Numbered from the stretch's first letter, positions 9,730 through 20,125 are shown. The stretch: DNA of 64,000 bases from Gallionella sp. (GCA_028699065.1 JAQVVH010000002.1:186001-250000); one strand, 5' to 3'. Numbers and translations are program-made. Notes: generated by a model from the sequence alone, not told the origin.

Positions 9730-9765
9730 GGCGCGCATGATATATTTTTCGCCACACTCTGTCAA
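9730..9765 (-). promoter_or_regulatory. Strong promoter of yceD-rpmF-plsX-fab operon
   Basis: A perfect -35 TTGACA (9760-9765), a 17-base spacer and -10 TATCAT (9737-9742) are followed by GCGCGCC (9730-9736). The start would fall at about 9729-9731, two to four bases before the yceD ATG, so the message is predicted to be leaderless or nearly so. Confidence 0.85.
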
Positions 9766-9782
9766 AAATCCTTGGAAATATC

Positions 9783-10367
9783 TTGAATTCTCAGCTGCTT
9801 GTCCTTGCCTCAACCTCCGCCTACCGGCGCGAACTGTTACAAAGGTTACAACTCCCCTTTAAAACCATCGCCCCCGAGGTTGATGAAACCCCGCACGACG
9901 GGGAATCCGCACGCGAAACTTCGCTGCGTCTCGCCCAGGAAAAAGCCCGCGCGGTTGCCGATATCTATCCAAATGCGCTCATCGTCGGCTCCGATCAGGT
10001 TGCCCTACTGGAGGGGCAGCAACTCGGCAAACCAATGACCCACGATCGCGCCTTCGCCCAACTGCAAGCCATGCGCGGCAAAACCACCGTGTTCTACACC
10101 GCCTTGGCCCTGTTTAACAGCCGGACCGGGCACATACAAACCGGCGTCGAGGAAACCCAGGTCACGCTGCGTCCGCTCAGTGATAAGGAAATTGAACATT
10201 ACCTGCGCAAGGAGCAACCCTATCATTGCGCAGGTAGCGCCAAATCAGAAGGATTGGGCATTGCGCTGATCGAGCGCATGAGCGGGAATGATCCCAACGC
10301 GCTGATTGGCCTGCCGCTAATTTTGCTGTGCGACATGTTGCGCAACGAACAGATCACGCCATTCTGA
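9783..10367 (+). CDS. yceF: 7-methyl-GTP pyrophosphatase (Maf/YceF family)
   Basis: A Maf-fold nucleotide pyrophosphatase thought to clear modified nucleotides such as m7GTP. The 194-residue product matches the YceF branch closely: [47 protein letters not shown] and [10 protein letters not shown]. The start is TTG at 9783 with a GGAAA site nearby. It diverges from yceD across a 55-base gap holding that gene's promoter. The next gene starts two bases after its stop. Confidence 0.93.
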   Translation: MNSQLLVLASTSAYRRELLQRLQLPFKTIAPEVDETPHDGESARETSLRLAQEKARAVADIYPNALIVGSDQVALLEGQQLGKPMTHDRAFAQLQAMRGKTTVFYTALALFNSRTGHIQTGVEETQVTLRPLSDKEIEHYLRKEQPYHCAGSAKSEGLGIALIERMSGNDPNALIGLPLILLCDMLRNEQITPF

Positions 10368-10369
10368 TC

Positions 10370-11080
10370 ATGTCCGGCATTCTCTACCTGATTCCTTGCC
10401 CGCTGGGCGACACCCCCGCCGAACAAGTGCTGCCGGCACACACTATTGCAATTGCCCGGCGCATCCGTCACTTTGTAGTGGAACATCCCAAAACCGCACG
10501 CCAATTCCTGTCGGCACTCAAACCGGAACACCCGGTTCAATCGCTGCATTTTGCCGAACTCAATGAACACACTCCGATCGATGCTTTATCCTCCCTGCTC
10601 GCACCGCTATTGGCGGGCGAGGACGTTGGCATCATTTCCGAAGCCGGTTGCCCAGGCATTGCCGATCCCGGCGCCGATTTGGTAAATCTTGCCCACAAGT
10701 CAGGCATCCGTGTCGTCCCGCTGGTCGGGCCGTCCTCTCTGTTACTCGCACTCATGGCCTCCGGCCTGAATGGGCAATGCTTCGCATTCCACGGCTATCT
10801 GCCCGTTGCCGAACCGGAAAGATCACAACGTGTCGGACAGCTCGAGGCCGAGTCCGCCAAACGGCGGCAAACCCAGTTTTTCATCGAAACCCCTTATCGC
10901 AACGAAAAGTTATTTCAGGCGCTGCTGGCGAAATGCCGGCCGGACACAGAACTGTGCATCGCCAGCAATCTGACCGTTGCTGATGAACTGATTGAAACTC
11001 GTACGGTCGGCCAGTGGCGCAACCGCCCAGCCCCCAAGTTACACAAGCGTCCGACCCTGTTTCTTCTGCTCGCGCACTAG
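10370..11080 (+). CDS. SAM-dependent methyltransferase, RsmI/tetrapyrrole methylase family
   Basis: The 236-residue product has the tetrapyrrole-methylase fold of RsmI (LYLIPCPLGD at the N terminus, then VGIISEAGCPGIADPG, VVPLVGPSS and AFHGYLP). RsmI proper 2'-O-methylates 16S rRNA C1402. This protein lacks the RsmI wording EDTRHT and is shorter than the roughly 286 residues of RsmI, so it is a paralogue whose substrate cannot be read from sequence. It starts two bases after yceF; the two form a small operon. Confidence 0.85.
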   Translation: MSGILYLIPCPLGDTPAEQVLPAHTIAIARRIRHFVVEHPKTARQFLSALKPEHPVQSLHFAELNEHTPIDALSSLLAPLLAGEDVGIISEAGCPGIADPGADLVNLAHKSGIRVVPLVGPSSLLLALMASGLNGQCFAFHGYLPVAEPERSQRVGQLEAESAKRRQTQFFIETPYRNEKLFQALLAKCRPDTELCIASNLTVADELIETRTVGQWRNRPAPKLHKRPTLFLLLAH

Positions 11081-11088
11081 CAAGACAG

Positions 11089-11117
11089 TTGCCCGCCCGC
11101 CGTCTTTCTGGTATTAA
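11089..11117 (+). promoter_or_regulatory. Candidate dksA promoter
   Basis: TTGCCC (-35), a 17-base spacer and TATTAA (-10) lie just after the upstream gene and give a leader of about 30 bases before dksA. The downstream sequence is GGCAAAC, not the GC-only discriminator seen at other promoters here. Confidence 0.45.
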
Positions 11118-11149
11118 GGCAAACTTGATTTTTTGTTGGAGAACAAAGC

Positions 11150-11569
11150 ATGCCGCAGAAGTCGCAACACGCTACCGCCTACAAGCCCAAAAAGGGCGAG
11201 CCCTACATGAGCCCGGCGCAACTGGACCATTTCCGCCAGATACTAAACGGCCTGAAGGCCGAACTCAGCGAGGACATCGACCGCACGGTACACGCCATGC
11301 AGGATGAAGCCACACTGTTTGCAGATCCCAACGACCGCGCGACACAGGAATCGGACATCAGCTTGGAGCTGCGCAACCGCGACCGTGAACGCAAGTTGAT
11401 CAAGAACATCGACAAGATGCTGGCTCGAATCGATTCTGGAGACTATGGCTACTGTGATAATTGCGGCATCGAGATTGGCCTGAACCGTCTTGAAGCTCGC
11501 CCCACTGCCACCCTCTGTATCGACTGCAAGACGCTCGACGAGATTCGCGAACGCCAAGTCGCAAAATAA
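11150..11569 (+). CDS. dksA: RNA polymerase-binding transcription factor DksA
   Basis: Binds the RNA polymerase secondary channel and, with ppGpp, shuts down stable-RNA promoters and activates amino acid genes. In the 139-residue product the coiled-coil tip motif DxxDxA is present (D59, D62, A64), followed by SLELRNRDRERKL. The C-terminal zinc finger keeps four cysteines (C102, C105, C123, C126), so it is the canonical zinc type. GGAG lies eight bases before the ATG. A bidirectional terminator follows. It is a likely regulator of the GCGCGCC promoters listed here. Confidence 0.97.
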   Translation: MPQKSQHATAYKPKKGEPYMSPAQLDHFRQILNGLKAELSEDIDRTVHAMQDEATLFADPNDRATQESDISLELRNRDRERKLIKNIDKMLARIDSGDYGYCDNCGIEIGLNRLEARPTATLCIDCKTLDEIRERQVAK

Positions 11570-11588
11570 GCCCAATGCTCCTACAATG

Positions 11589-11615
11589 AAAAAGCCCCGC
11601 ATCGCGGGGCTTTTT
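11589..11615. terminator. Bidirectional intrinsic terminator between dksA and pnp
   Basis: A stem of GCCCCGC and GCGGGGC with a 3-base loop is flanked by A5 and T5, so it works in both directions and serves the convergent dksA and pnp messages. Confidence 0.9.
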
Positions 11616-11633
11616 CACATCCGGAACAACAGC

Positions 11634-13745
11634 TTATTCAGCTGCCGGAGCCTTTTCCGGCGCGGGTTGCAGCGCCTTCATGCTCAGCTTCATACGTCCC
11701 TTGTCATCGACTTCCAGCACTTTGACCTTCACGATCTGGCCTTCTTTCAGATGATCGGACACGGCATTCACACGCTCGTGGGCGATCTGCGATATATGCA
11801 GCAAGCCATCCTTGCCCGGCAACACGTTGACCAATGCACCAAAATCCAGCAGCTTAACGACCGGGCCTTCGTAGATTTTGCCGACCTCGACCTCTGCCAC
11901 GATATCTTCGATACGCTTCTGCGCAGCCAAACCGGCTTCACCGCTCACGCAGGCGATCGTGATATTACCCTCGTCATCGATATCAATCGTCGTACCGGTT
12001 TCCTCGGTAAGCGCGCGGATCACCGAACCGCCTTTGCCGATCACGTCACGGATCTTCTCGGGATTGATCTTCATCTTGATCATGCGCGGCGCAAATTCAG
12101 AAACCTCGCTGCGCGCGGATGGCATCGACTGCTTCATCAAACCCAGAATATGCATACGGCCTTCACGCGCCTGGCTTAATGCTGCCTGCATAATATCCTT
12201 GGTAATACCGTTAATCTTGATGTCCATCTGCAGCGCGGTCACACCCGTCTCACTCCCCGCCACCTTGAAGTCCATATCGCCGAGGTGATCCTCATCGCCA
12301 AGAATGTCGGTCAGCACCGCAAAGCGGTTACCGTCCTTGATCAAACCCATGGCGATACCGGCCACATGCGCTTTCAGCGGCACGCCCGCATCCAGCAGGG
12401 AGAGACAACCGCCGCATACCGAAGCCATCGAGCTGGAGCCGTTGGATTCGGTAATTTCCGACACCACGCGAACCGCGTAGCCAAAATCCTCCTCGTTGGG
12501 CAACACTGCGACCAACGCACGTTTGGCCAGTCGGCCGTGACCAATTTCACGACGTTTGGGGCTACCAACGCGACCCGTCTCGCCTGTGGAATATGGCGGG
12601 AAGTTGTAATGCAACATGAAGCGGTCCGTGTATTCGCCCTGCAACGCATCAATGATTTGCGCGTCACGCATGCTGCCCAGCGTTGCGACCACAATCGCCT
12701 GGGTTTCACCGCGGGTAAACAGTGCCGAGCCGTGAACACGCGGCAAAACGCCATTGCGGATCGTTATCGGACGCACGGTGCGGGTATCACGACCGTCAAT
12801 GCGCGGCTCACCGCTCAGAATCTGACCGCGTACGATTTTGGCTTCCAGCGCACTGAAAATATCCTTGATCTGATTTTTTTGCGAAGACGTCGTTTCCGCC
12901 GTCACCACAGCCTCCAGCACCTTGTCCAGAATACTATTGAGTGCGTCGACTCGTGCCTGCTTGGAGCGAATAGCGTACGCCGCTTTCAATTCTGTCTCTG
13001 CCAATTCACTGATACGCGCAATCAGCGCCTCATCCTTGGCGGGCGGCGTCCAATTCCACGCATCCTGCGCCACGGCATCGGCCATTTCGTTGATGGCAGC
13101 GATCACCGCCTGCATCTGCTCATGGCCAAACACCACGGCACCCAGCATTACCTCTTCGGACAGTTGCTGCGCTTCGGATTCAACCATCAGCACGGCACGA
13201 TCAGTCCCCGCCACCACCAGATCCAGTTGCGAAGTTTTCAGTTCGCTGGCTGTCGGGTTCAGCAAATACTGGCCGTTGGCATAGCCTACACGAGCCGCAC
13301 CAATCGGACCATCAAACGGAATGCCGGAAATCGCCAATGCGGCAGACGCGCCGATCATGGCCGGAATATCGGAATCGATTTCGCTGTCGGACGACATCAC
13401 GGTCGCCACGATTTGCACTTCGTTGTAGAACCCTTCCGGAAACAGCGGACGCAACGGACGGTCGATCAGACGGCTAGTGAGAATCTCTTTCTCGCTGGGA
13501 CGCCCCTCGCGTTTAAAGAATCCGCCCGGAATCTTGCCGGCTGCGTAGGTTTTTTCCTGATAATCCACGGTCAGCGGGAAAAAGTCCTGATCAGGCTTGG
13601 CGTCCTTTTTACCGACCACGGTAACCAGCACCACGGTATCGTCCAAGCTGACCATAACAGCGCCGCTGGCCTGACGGGCAATTTCACCCGTTTCCAGCGT
13701 GAGTTGATGTTGGCCATAGGCCAGTGTTTTTTTGTAATGACTCAA
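11634..13745 (-). CDS. pnp: Polyribonucleotide nucleotidyltransferase (PNPase)
   Basis: Phosphorolytic 3'-5' exoribonuclease and degradosome component. The 703-residue product has two RNase PH cores ([14 protein letters not shown] near the start; [12 protein letters not shown] and [12 protein letters not shown] in the second), an all-helical linker, then KH ([20 protein letters not shown] in pieces) and S1 ([18 protein letters not shown]) domains. The start is set at TTG 13745, six bases after AAGGGG; it yields [12 protein letters not shown], which aligns with the family N terminus, while an upstream ATG would add 22 unmatched residues. It follows rpsO and a hairpin. Confidence 0.96.
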   Translation of the reverse strand: MSHYKKTLAYGQHQLTLETGEIARQASGAVMVSLDDTVVLVTVVGKKDAKPDQDFFPLTVDYQEKTYAAGKIPGGFFKREGRPSEKEILTSRLIDRPLRPLFPEGFYNEVQIVATVMSSDSEIDSDIPAMIGASAALAISGIPFDGPIGAARVGYANGQYLLNPTASELKTSQLDLVVAGTDRAVLMVESEAQQLSEEVMLGAVVFGHEQMQAVIAAINEMADAVAQDAWNWTPPAKDEALIARISELAETELKAAYAIRSKQARVDALNSILDKVLEAVVTAETTSSQKNQIKDIFSALEAKIVRGQILSGEPRIDGRDTRTVRPITIRNGVLPRVHGSALFTRGETQAIVVATLGSMRDAQIIDALQGEYTDRFMLHYNFPPYSTGETGRVGSPKRREIGHGRLAKRALVAVLPNEEDFGYAVRVVSEITESNGSSSMASVCGGCLSLLDAGVPLKAHVAGIAMGLIKDGNRFAVLTDILGDEDHLGDMDFKVAGSETGVTALQMDIKINGITKDIMQAALSQAREGRMHILGLMKQSMPSARSEVSEFAPRMIKMKINPEKIRDVIGKGGSVIRALTEETGTTIDIDDEGNITIACVSGEAGLAAQKRIEDIVAEVEVGKIYEGPVVKLLDFGALVNVLPGKDGLLHISQIAHERVNAVSDHLKEGQIVKVKVLEVDDKGRMKLSMKALQPAPEKAPAAE

Positions 13746-13798
13746 GATAATCCCCTTGGAAAATGGCGCGACCCGGCAGGAATCGCGCAAATTGGGCA

Positions 13799-13830
13799 GA
13801 CAAAACAACACGGGCCGCCTAAGCGACCCG
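13799..13830 (-). terminator. Hairpin between rpsO and pnp
   Basis: On the minus strand an 8-bp stem (CGGGTCGC with GCGGCCCG, loop TTAG, one G-U pair) is followed by TGTTGTTTTG. It resembles the rpsO-pnp intercistronic terminator of E. coli, which is partly read through and is also a processing site. Confidence 0.65.
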
Positions 13831-13844
13831 CCTGTTAAAACCTT

Positions 13845-14114
13845 TTATTTGCGAATCTCGAGACGCTGAATCAGCGTACGGTACGCCGCGTCATCCTTGC
13901 TCTTGAGGTAATCCAGCAACTTGCGACGGCGGCTCACCAGACGCAGCAGGCCACGACGGGAATGATGATCCTTGGCATTATTCTTGAAATGCCCAGTCAG
14001 GTCATTGATGCGGGCAGTCATCAGCGCCACTTGCACTTCCGGAGAACCGGTGTCGCTCTGGCCGCGTTGATAATCAGTCACGATTTGCGCTTTTTGCGCA
14101 GTTGTAATTGCCAT
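13845..14114 (-). CDS. rpsO: 30S ribosomal protein S15
   Basis: The 89-residue product is full length: [18 protein letters not shown], then [21 protein letters not shown]15 binds 16S rRNA helices 20-22 and nucleates the platform. An AGGAGAG site precedes the ATG. Its promoter lies about 30 bases upstream, so the leader is too short for the large S15 autoregulatory pseudoknot known in some groups. Confidence 0.98.
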   Translation of the reverse strand: MAITTAQKAQIVTDYQRGQSDTGSPEVQVALMTARINDLTGHFKNNAKDHHSRRGLLRLVSRRRKLLDYLKSKDDAAYRTLIQRLEIRK

Positions 14115-14144
14115 GTCTCTCTACTCTCCTAAAAAAAGTGCGGC

Positions 14145-14174
14145 ATTCTACCCTTTAACTCCATGTTTACTCAA
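14145..14174 (-). promoter_or_regulatory. rpsO promoter
   Basis: TTGAGT (14169-14174), an 18-base spacer and TAGAAT (14145-14150), followed by the GC-rich GCCGCAC. It overlaps the last codon of truB, so rpsO-pnp can be transcribed apart from the infB operon. Confidence 0.65.
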
Positions 14175-15097
14175 GCAGGATTTTCCGGTTGTGCCGCCTG
14201 CTTCGCTACACGCGACAAGAGCCTGTCCGGGCTGAGGCGACGCCCCTCCAGCAAACCGGTCCCCACAAAGCCCTGCGCACCTCGCAGAATGACTTTACCG
14301 CTCGGTAAACCCGTATCAAGGGCCAGCCGTTGCCCCTGTCCCAGCCGCTTAACGGCCACATCATCCAGCAACAATTCCGGTAGGCCGGGCATCAGCGATT
14401 CAATCGGCAACAGGCGCGCACCCCGCGCGTCGGCATCCATAGCCTGCAGGGAGGCCAAATCGCAAGCATCTTCAAGATTGAAATGCGCGATACCGGTACG
14501 GCGCAAGGCAATCAGGTGCGCGCCGCAACCCAAGGCTTCGCCGATATCTTCCGCCAGCGTACGCACGTAGGTTCCTTTGCTGCAATGCACAAAAATATCC
14601 AGCTGAACACCTTCAAGGCGCTCCAGAACCAAACGATGGATCGTAATTTGTCGCGCTTCGCGTTCAACGGTTTCGCCCTTGCGGATATATTCATACAGCG
14701 GTTTGCCCTGAAATTTCAGGGCGCTGTGCATCGGCGGCAGCTGACTGATTTCACCGAGAAAAGCAGAGAGTACGGATGCCACCTGATCCGGCGTAACCTT
14801 AACCGGACGCGTTTCAATCACCTCGCCTTCAGCATCCCCGCTGCTTGTTTTTTGCCCAAGACGCAAGGTGGCGCGATAACTTTTGTCAGCATCCAGCAAG
14901 GCTGTGGAAAATTTGGTCGCCTCACCGAAGCAGATAGGCAACAGTCCAGTCGCCAAAGGATCCAGCGTACCGGTATGACCGGCTTTCTCGGCCTGATAAA
15001 GTGAGCGGACTTTTTGCAGCGCCGTGTTGGAACTGAGTTCAAGCGGCTTGTCGAACAACAGCACGCCATCGAGCGGACGATAGCTGCGGCGCTTCAA
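14171..15097 (-). CDS. truB: tRNA pseudouridine(55) synthase TruB
   Basis: Makes the universal pseudouridine 55 of the T loop. GVLLFDKPLELSSN and the catalytic motif HTGTLDPLATG are present. The 308-residue version starts at TTG (15097), one base after the rbfA stop, and begins MKRRSYRPLDG. Another TTG at 15145 would give 324 residues and overlap rbfA. No ATG fits and neither site has a clear ribosome binding sequence, so coupling to rbfA is assumed. The stop and identity are certain; the start is not. Confidence 0.93.
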   Translation of the reverse strand: MKRRSYRPLDGVLLFDKPLELSSNTALQKVRSLYQAEKAGHTGTLDPLATGLLPICFGEATKFSTALLDADKSYRATLRLGQKTSSGDAEGEVIETRPVKVTPDQVASVLSAFLGEISQLPPMHSALKFQGKPLYEYIRKGETVEREARQITIHRLVLERLEGVQLDIFVHCSKGTYVRTLAEDIGEALGCGAHLIALRRTGIAHFNLEDACDLASLQAMDADARGARLLPIESLMPGLPELLLDDVAVKRLGQGQRLALDTGLPSGKVILRGAQGFVGTGLLEGRRLSPDRLLSRVAKQAAQPENPA

Positions 15098-15098
15098 T

Positions 15099-15464
15099 TC
15101 AGGATTCGCTGTCGTTCTCGCGGTCCTGTGCGACCGCTTGGTCAATCAGTTGCGACAGACGGCTGCCGCGCTCCACCGACGCATCGTAAACGAAATGCAG
15201 CTGCGGCATGATGCGCAACTTCAGGCTGTGCGCCAGTTTGCTGCGCAAAAAACCGCCGGCGCGTTCCAATCCCTGCTGCGCTTCGGCTTGCTTACCGTCC
15301 AGCCGGGTAAAAAACACTTTGGCGTGCGAATAATCGTTCGCCACTTCCACACCGGTGATAGTCAGCAGCTTTACGCGCGGGTCGTTGATCTCCAGCCGAA
15401 CCAGTTCGGCCAGCTCGCGCTGGATTTGCTGCGCTACCCTGTCGGTTCTGGAGAATCCCGTCAT
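15099..15464 (-). CDS. rbfA: 30S ribosome-binding factor RbfA
   Basis: Late 30S maturation factor that binds near 16S helix 1. The 121-residue KH-type protein contains [21 protein letters not shown] and [12 protein letters not shown]. The ATG overlaps the infB stop (ATGA), so the two are coupled. The order infB-rbfA-truB is the standard one. Confidence 0.96.
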   Translation of the reverse strand: MTGFSRTDRVAQQIQRELAELVRLEINDPRVKLLTITGVEVANDYSHAKVFFTRLDGKQAEAQQGLERAGGFLRSKLAHSLKLRIMPQLHFVYDASVERGSRLSQLIDQAVAQDRENDSES

Positions 15465-18040
15465 TGCAGGGCGCGCGCCACTTCAACAATTTCGTAAATT
15501 TCGAGCTTGTCGCCCACTTCAAGGTCGTTAAAACCTTTCATCGAAAGACCGCACTCGAAGTTGGACTTCACTTCCTTCACGTCGTCCTTGAAGCGTTTGA
15601 GCGAATCCAGCTCGCCATCGTGAATCACCACCTCGTTGCGCAACACACGCGCACGCGAGCCGCGGCGGACAAGCCCTTCCAGTACGTAACAACCGGCGAT
15701 GGTACCCACCTTGGAAACATGGAACACCTGGCGAATTTCGACCATACCGATGACGCTTTCCTTCTTCTCCGGCGCCAGCATGCCGGACATCGCGGCCTTG
15801 ATCTCGTCGACCATGGCGTAAATGATGTTGTAGTAGCGAATATCCACGCCACTGCTTTCGGCAAGCTTGCGGGCAGCCGCATCGGCACGGGTATTAAAGC
15901 CAATCACGATTGCCTTGGAGGCCAGCGCCAAATTGATATCGGACTCGGTAATCGCCCCGACTCCGTTGTGGACCAGATTAACCTTCACCTCGCTGGTGGA
16001 AAGTTTTTGCAGCGCATGAGCTATCGCCTCGGAGGAACCCTGAACATCGGATTTGACGATCAGCGACAACGAGCTGACTTCACCTTCAGCCATCTGGTCA
16101 AACATGTTTTCCAGCTTTGCCGCCTGCTGCTTCGCCAGCTTCACGCCACGATATTTACCCTGACGGAACAGCGCAATTTCACGGGCACGTTTTTCGTCGC
16201 TCAATACCAGCAATTCCTCGCCGGCCGCGGGCACTTCGGACAAACCCTGAATTTCCACCGGAATCGACGGCCCGGCGGATTCCACCGACTTTCCGTTTTC
16301 GTCCAGCATGGCGCGCACACGGCCGTAGACCGAGCCCACCAGCACGGAATCTCCGCGCTTCAACGTACCGGATTGCACCAGCACCGTTGCGACCGGGCCC
16401 TTGCCCTTATCGAGACGCGCTTCGATCACCAGCCCCTTGGCATTGGCCTGACGCGGCGCCTTGAGCTCCAGCACTTCGGCCTGCAGCAAGACACCTTCCA
16501 GCAATTGGTCGATGCCTTGGCCTGTCTTGGAAGAGATTTCCACAAACATGGCATCCCCACCCCAATCTTCCGGCACAACACCCTCGGCCACCAGCTCCTG
16601 CTTGACGCGCTCGCTATTGGCATCGGGCTTGTCGATCTTGGTCACAGCCACCACGACGGGAACGTTCCCGGCGCGCGCATGGCTAATAGCCTCACGGGTC
16701 TGCGGCATCACGCCATCATCGGCCGCGACGACAAGAATCACGATATCCGTGGCCTTGGCACCCCGCGCCCGCATCGCGGTAAACGCTTCGTGGCCTGGCG
16801 TATCCAGGAAGGTTACCATCCCGCGCGGAGTATCCACGTGGTAGGCACCGATGTGCTGGGTGATTCCACCTGCTTCGCCTGAAGCGACACGTGTACGACG
16901 AATATAGTCCAGCAAAGAGGTCTTGCCGTGATCGACGTGACCCATCACAGTCACCACCGGGGCACGCGGCTCCAGTGCCACATCAACCGTCTCACCTTCC
17001 TCGCTGAGGAAGGCATCGGGATCATCAACTTTGGCGGCTTTGGCCAGGTGCCCCATCTCTTCAACCAGAATCATGGCAGTTTCCTGGTCCAGCACCTGGT
17101 TGATGGTGACCATGGAGCCCAATTTCATCAGGGCTTTAATCACCTCTGTCGCCTTGACGGCCATCTTTTGTGCAAGCTCAGCCACAGTAATGGTTTCAGG
17201 AACAGATATCTCCCGGACCATGGGCTCTGTCGGCAGGGAAAAAGCGTGTGAGGGCTCTACCTGTTTGCTATGTTTATCGTGCCGGGGGGAACGCACAGGC
17301 GCGGACCAGGTGCGCCCTTTTTCGGCGGGCTTGGCCGGAACACGTTTTTTGTGGCCCTTGTCGTCCCAAGGGCTGTCTGCAGCCGGCTTGGCTTTTTTCA
17401 CCGGGCGCTCAACCTTGTCGCCCGGTTTAAGTGCCGGCTTGTGCAGCGTTCCCTCAACCGGTGCTGCGGCAGCTGTAGTTGTCGCTGCTTTGGCTGCCTC
17501 TGCGGCTGCAGCCTGAGCCGCGACTGCTTCATCCTCGGCTTTTTTGCGTGCTTCAGCTTCGAGTTCGACCTTCGTAACTTTACGTTTCCGCTCTTCCTGT
17601 TTGGCTTGCACTTCGGCGGCCTGACGGGCGGCCAGTTCGGCGGCCAGGCGCGCTTCTTCCTCGCGCACAGCCAATTCCTGTTCGTTCAGCACAGTGGTAA
17701 CTTCAACCTTGGCGGCCGCCGGCTCCGCAAGTTCGGGCGTCGGCGCTGCTGGCGCCAGCACGCGGCGTTTGCGCACTTCCACCTGGATGGTGCGAGCGCG
17801 CCCCGAGCTATCAGCTTTCTTGATCTCGGTGGTTTCGCGACGGGTCAGCGTAATTTTCTTCGCCGGCTTTTCCGCGCCATGCGATTGGCGCAAATGCTCG
17901 AGCAACCGTGCCTTGTCGGCTTCGGATACCGGATCCGTCTCCCCCGACTTATCCAGTCCAGCTGCTTTGAACTGATCAAGCAACAAAGCGAGCGGCAAGC
18001 CCAACTCTACCGCAAATTGCGCTACATTCATTTTTCCCAT
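15461..18040 (-). CDS. infB: Translation initiation factor IF-2
   Basis: GTPase that brings fMet-tRNA to the 30S subunit and promotes subunit joining. The 859-residue product has an N-terminal IF2_N domain ([11 protein letters not shown]), a long Ala/Lys/Glu-rich linker (about residues 90-270), then the G domain with [20 protein letters not shown] and TKID, and the beta-barrel and C-terminal tRNA-binding domains. GAGG six bases before 18040 supports MGKMNVAQ over the internal ATG at 18031. It lies 23 bases after nusA. Confidence 0.98.
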   Translation of the reverse strand: MGKMNVAQFAVELGLPLALLLDQFKAAGLDKSGETDPVSEADKARLLEHLRQSHGAEKPAKKITLTRRETTEIKKADSSGRARTIQVEVRKRRVLAPAAPTPELAEPAAAKVEVTTVLNEQELAVREEEARLAAELAARQAAEVQAKQEERKRKVTKVELEAEARKKAEDEAVAAQAAAAEAAKAATTTAAAAPVEGTLHKPALKPGDKVERPVKKAKPAADSPWDDKGHKKRVPAKPAEKGRTWSAPVRSPRHDKHSKQVEPSHAFSLPTEPMVREISVPETITVAELAQKMAVKATEVIKALMKLGSMVTINQVLDQETAMILVEEMGHLAKAAKVDDPDAFLSEEGETVDVALEPRAPVVTVMGHVDHGKTSLLDYIRRTRVASGEAGGITQHIGAYHVDTPRGMVTFLDTPGHEAFTAMRARGAKATDIVILVVAADDGVMPQTREAISHARAGNVPVVVAVTKIDKPDANSERVKQELVAEGVVPEDWGGDAMFVEISSKTGQGIDQLLEGVLLQAEVLELKAPRQANAKGLVIEARLDKGKGPVATVLVQSGTLKRGDSVLVGSVYGRVRAMLDENGKSVESAGPSIPVEIQGLSEVPAAGEELLVLSDEKRAREIALFRQGKYRGVKLAKQQAAKLENMFDQMAEGEVSSLSLIVKSDVQGSSEAIAHALQKLSTSEVKVNLVHNGVGAITESDINLALASKAIVIGFNTRADAAARKLAESSGVDIRYYNIIYAMVDEIKAAMSGMLAPEKKESVIGMVEIRQVFHVSKVGTIAGCYVLEGLVRRGSRARVLRNEVVIHDGELDSLKRFKDDVKEVKSNFECGLSMKGFNDLEVGDKLEIYEIVEVARALQ

Positions 18041-18063
18041 TTCAAACCTCTATAACCCGCTCC

Positions 18064-19536
18064 TCAGACAAACCAGGGAGCACGTGCCGTCATGATCAGC
18101 GCATTTGCGCGATCGTTGTCCATGCCAGTCATTTCGACCAGCTCGTCGCCATCCAGATCGGCCAAATCTTCCTGCGTCGCCACACCTCTGGAAGCCAGCT
18201 GGCGCGCGGTTTGTTCGTCCATACCTTCGAGTTTCATCAGATCCTCGATGCCATGCTCGACCTTTTCCTCGCTCGCAATCGCAGCTGTCAGCAAAGAGTT
18301 ACGGGCACGACTGCGCAGCTCATTGATCGTCGCCTCGTCGAAGGATTCGATCTCCAGCATTTCTTCGAGCGGCACATAAGCCACTTCCTCCAGCGTATTG
18401 AAGCCTTCCTGCACCAGGATGTCGGCAACTTCTTCATCAACATCAAGTTTTGCTATGAACAGCCCGCGAATCTTCTCGAACTCTTCGGCATGCTTCTCGC
18501 TCGACTGCTCGACGGTCATGATGTTCAGCTCCCAGCCGGTCAATTCGCTGGCCAGACGGACGTTCTGACCGCCGCGACCAATGGCCTGCGCAAGGTTTTC
18601 TTCCTCAACAACCACATCCATGCTGTGTTTTTCTTCATCCACCACAATGCTGCTGACTTCGGCCGGGGCCAGCGCATTAATCACATAAGTTGCCGGATCC
18701 TCCGACCACAGAATGATGTCCACACGCTCACCGCCCAACTCGTTGGTCACGCCCTGCACTCGCGAACCGCGCATTCCGACACAAGTGCCAATCGGATCGA
18801 TCCGCGCATCATGTGACAGGACGGCAATCTTCGCGCGCGACCCCGGATCACGGGCAGCACTCAAGATATCCAGCAGCTTCTCCTCGATTTCCGGCACTTC
18901 CAATTCAAACAGTTTCTTCAGCAGATCATTCGAGGTGCGCGACAAAATGACTTGCGGGCCGCGGGTACCGCGATCCACACGCAACAGATGCGCCTTCACG
19001 CGATCCCCCACGCGCAGATTTTCCTTGGGGATCATTTGTTCGCGGGGCAGCAGCGCTTCGATTTTTCCGAATTCGATAATGGCATTGCCGCGTTCCAAAC
19101 GCTTCACCGTGCCGGAAACCAAATGCTCCTTACGCTCCATGAAATCGCTCAGCACCTGCTCACGCTCGGCATCGCGAATTTTCTGGAAAATCACCTGCTT
19201 GGCAGCCTGCGCGCCGATACGTCCAAAATCCACGTTCTCGAGGGGCTCCTCGATGAATTCACCGAGCTGAATTTCCGGATTGCGTTTTTGCGCTTCCTCA
19301 AGCTTGATATGGAGATCAGGCGTCTCGAAGGTCTCGTCATCCATGACCTCCCAGCAGCGGAAGGATTCGTATTCACCGGTATTGCGGTCGATAGACACGC
19401 GCACATCCGACTCGCTGTCGAAACGCTTCTTGGTCGCGGAGGCCAAAGCTGACTCCAGCGCGCCAAACACTACGTCCTTGTCCACATTCTTCTCGCGCGA
19501 CAACGCATCGACCAACAACAAAATCTCACGACTCAT
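18064..19536 (-). CDS. nusA: Transcription termination/antitermination protein NusA
   Basis: RNA polymerase pausing, termination and antitermination factor. In the 490-residue protein the N-terminal domain ([15 protein letters not shown]) is followed by S1 and two KH domains ([35 protein letters not shown]) and two acidic C-terminal repeats, the full proteobacterial form. AGGAGA seven bases before 19536 selects MSREILL over an ATG five codons upstream. In related bacteria NusA represses its own operon; the hairpin before rimP is a candidate target. Confidence 0.97.
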   Translation of the reverse strand: MSREILLLVDALSREKNVDKDVVFGALESALASATKKRFDSESDVRVSIDRNTGEYESFRCWEVMDDETFETPDLHIKLEEAQKRNPEIQLGEFIEEPLENVDFGRIGAQAAKQVIFQKIRDAEREQVLSDFMERKEHLVSGTVKRLERGNAIIEFGKIEALLPREQMIPKENLRVGDRVKAHLLRVDRGTRGPQVILSRTSNDLLKKLFELEVPEIEEKLLDILSAARDPGSRAKIAVLSHDARIDPIGTCVGMRGSRVQGVTNELGGERVDIILWSEDPATYVINALAPAEVSSIVVDEEKHSMDVVVEEENLAQAIGRGGQNVRLASELTGWELNIMTVEQSSEKHAEEFEKIRGLFIAKLDVDEEVADILVQEGFNTLEEVAYVPLEEMLEIESFDEATINELRSRARNSLLTAAIASEEKVEHGIEDLMKLEGMDEQTARQLASRGVATQEDLADLDGDELVEMTGMDNDRANALIMTARAPWFV

Positions 19537-19582
19537 TCCGCTCTCCTGCAAATATTCAGTCCCCGGGGACCATCCTTATCAA

Positions 19583-20008
19583 TCAAAAAACCGGCACCAG
19601 GCGGGCCTTGTCCACATTGGACAATTCAATCGCCACCTTGCCACCATCTACATCCAGCTCCAGCACGCCTTCGTGCAGCGGGCCGAGCACCCCCACAAAA
19701 TTCTTTCGTCCGTTCAACGGCAAACGCAGCCGGATCTGCGCCTTTTCTCCGACAAATCGCTCGAAGTCGGACGGCTTTTTCAGCGGCCGATCCAACCCCG
19801 GCGAGGAAACCTCAAGCCGGTCGTAATCGACGTTTTCAACCATGAACAGCCGTGTGAGTTGATTGCTGACAAGCTGGCAGTCATCCACCGAAATACCTTC
19901 CGGCTTGTCGATAAAAACGCGCAGCAGTCCGCCGCCGGCCTGCTCGAAATCGACCAGCTCATAGCCCAGACCATTGACCGTAGTTTCAATCAGTTTGATC
20001 GCATCCAT
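19583..20008 (-). CDS. rimP: Ribosome maturation factor RimP
   Basis: Small-subunit assembly factor. The 141-residue product starts MDAIKLIE and contains [20 protein letters not shown] and [16 protein letters not shown], all conserved in RimP. The ATG at 20008 fits the family start; a GTG at 20020 is also open. No good ribosome binding site is seen at either. It is the first gene of the rimP-nusA-infB-rbfA-truB operon. Confidence 0.94.
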   Translation of the reverse strand: MDAIKLIETTVNGLGYELVDFEQAGGGLLRVFIDKPEGISVDDCQLVSNQLTRLFMVENVDYDRLEVSSPGLDRPLKKPSDFERFVGEKAQIRLRLPLNGRKNFVGVLGPLHEGVLELDVDGGKVAIELSNVDKARLVPVF

Positions 20009-20023
20009 TTTCGGACCCACAAA

Positions 20024-20046
20024 TAAAAAACGGGCTCAAGGCCCAT
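20024..20046 (-). terminator. Attenuator-like hairpin in rimP leader
   Basis: A 6-bp stem (one G-U) with a 5-base CTTGA loop, 20030-20046, is followed by T6 (20025-20030) on the minus strand. It lies downstream of the rimP promoter and upstream of the rimP ATG, so besides ending nadE transcripts it must be passed by the rimP operon's own message. Confidence 0.65.
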
Positions 20047-20053
20047 CTGAAAC

Positions 20054-20069
20054 GGCGCGCATTGTAGCA
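20054..20069 (-). promoter_or_regulatory. rimP-nusA-infB operon promoter
   Basis: Extended -10 TGC-TACAAT (TACAAT at 20061-20066) followed by GCGCGCC (20054-20060). The -35 region is weak, as expected for an extended -10 promoter. Confidence 0.7.
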
Positions 20070-20125
20070 AAAGGCAAAGCGGTTGGATAGCCCGTATCGG
20101 CCAAATAATTGATGGCGAGCGCCGC

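Noticed and set aside
12285-13838. Open frame of over 500 codons antisense to pnp
   Set aside because: Residue make-up is Arg/His/Gln-rich shadow sequence opposite a conserved gene.
19559-19570. Palindrome GTCCCCGGGGAC between rimP and nusA as a terminator
   Set aside because: No loop and no T run; it cannot form a stable RNA hairpin as written.
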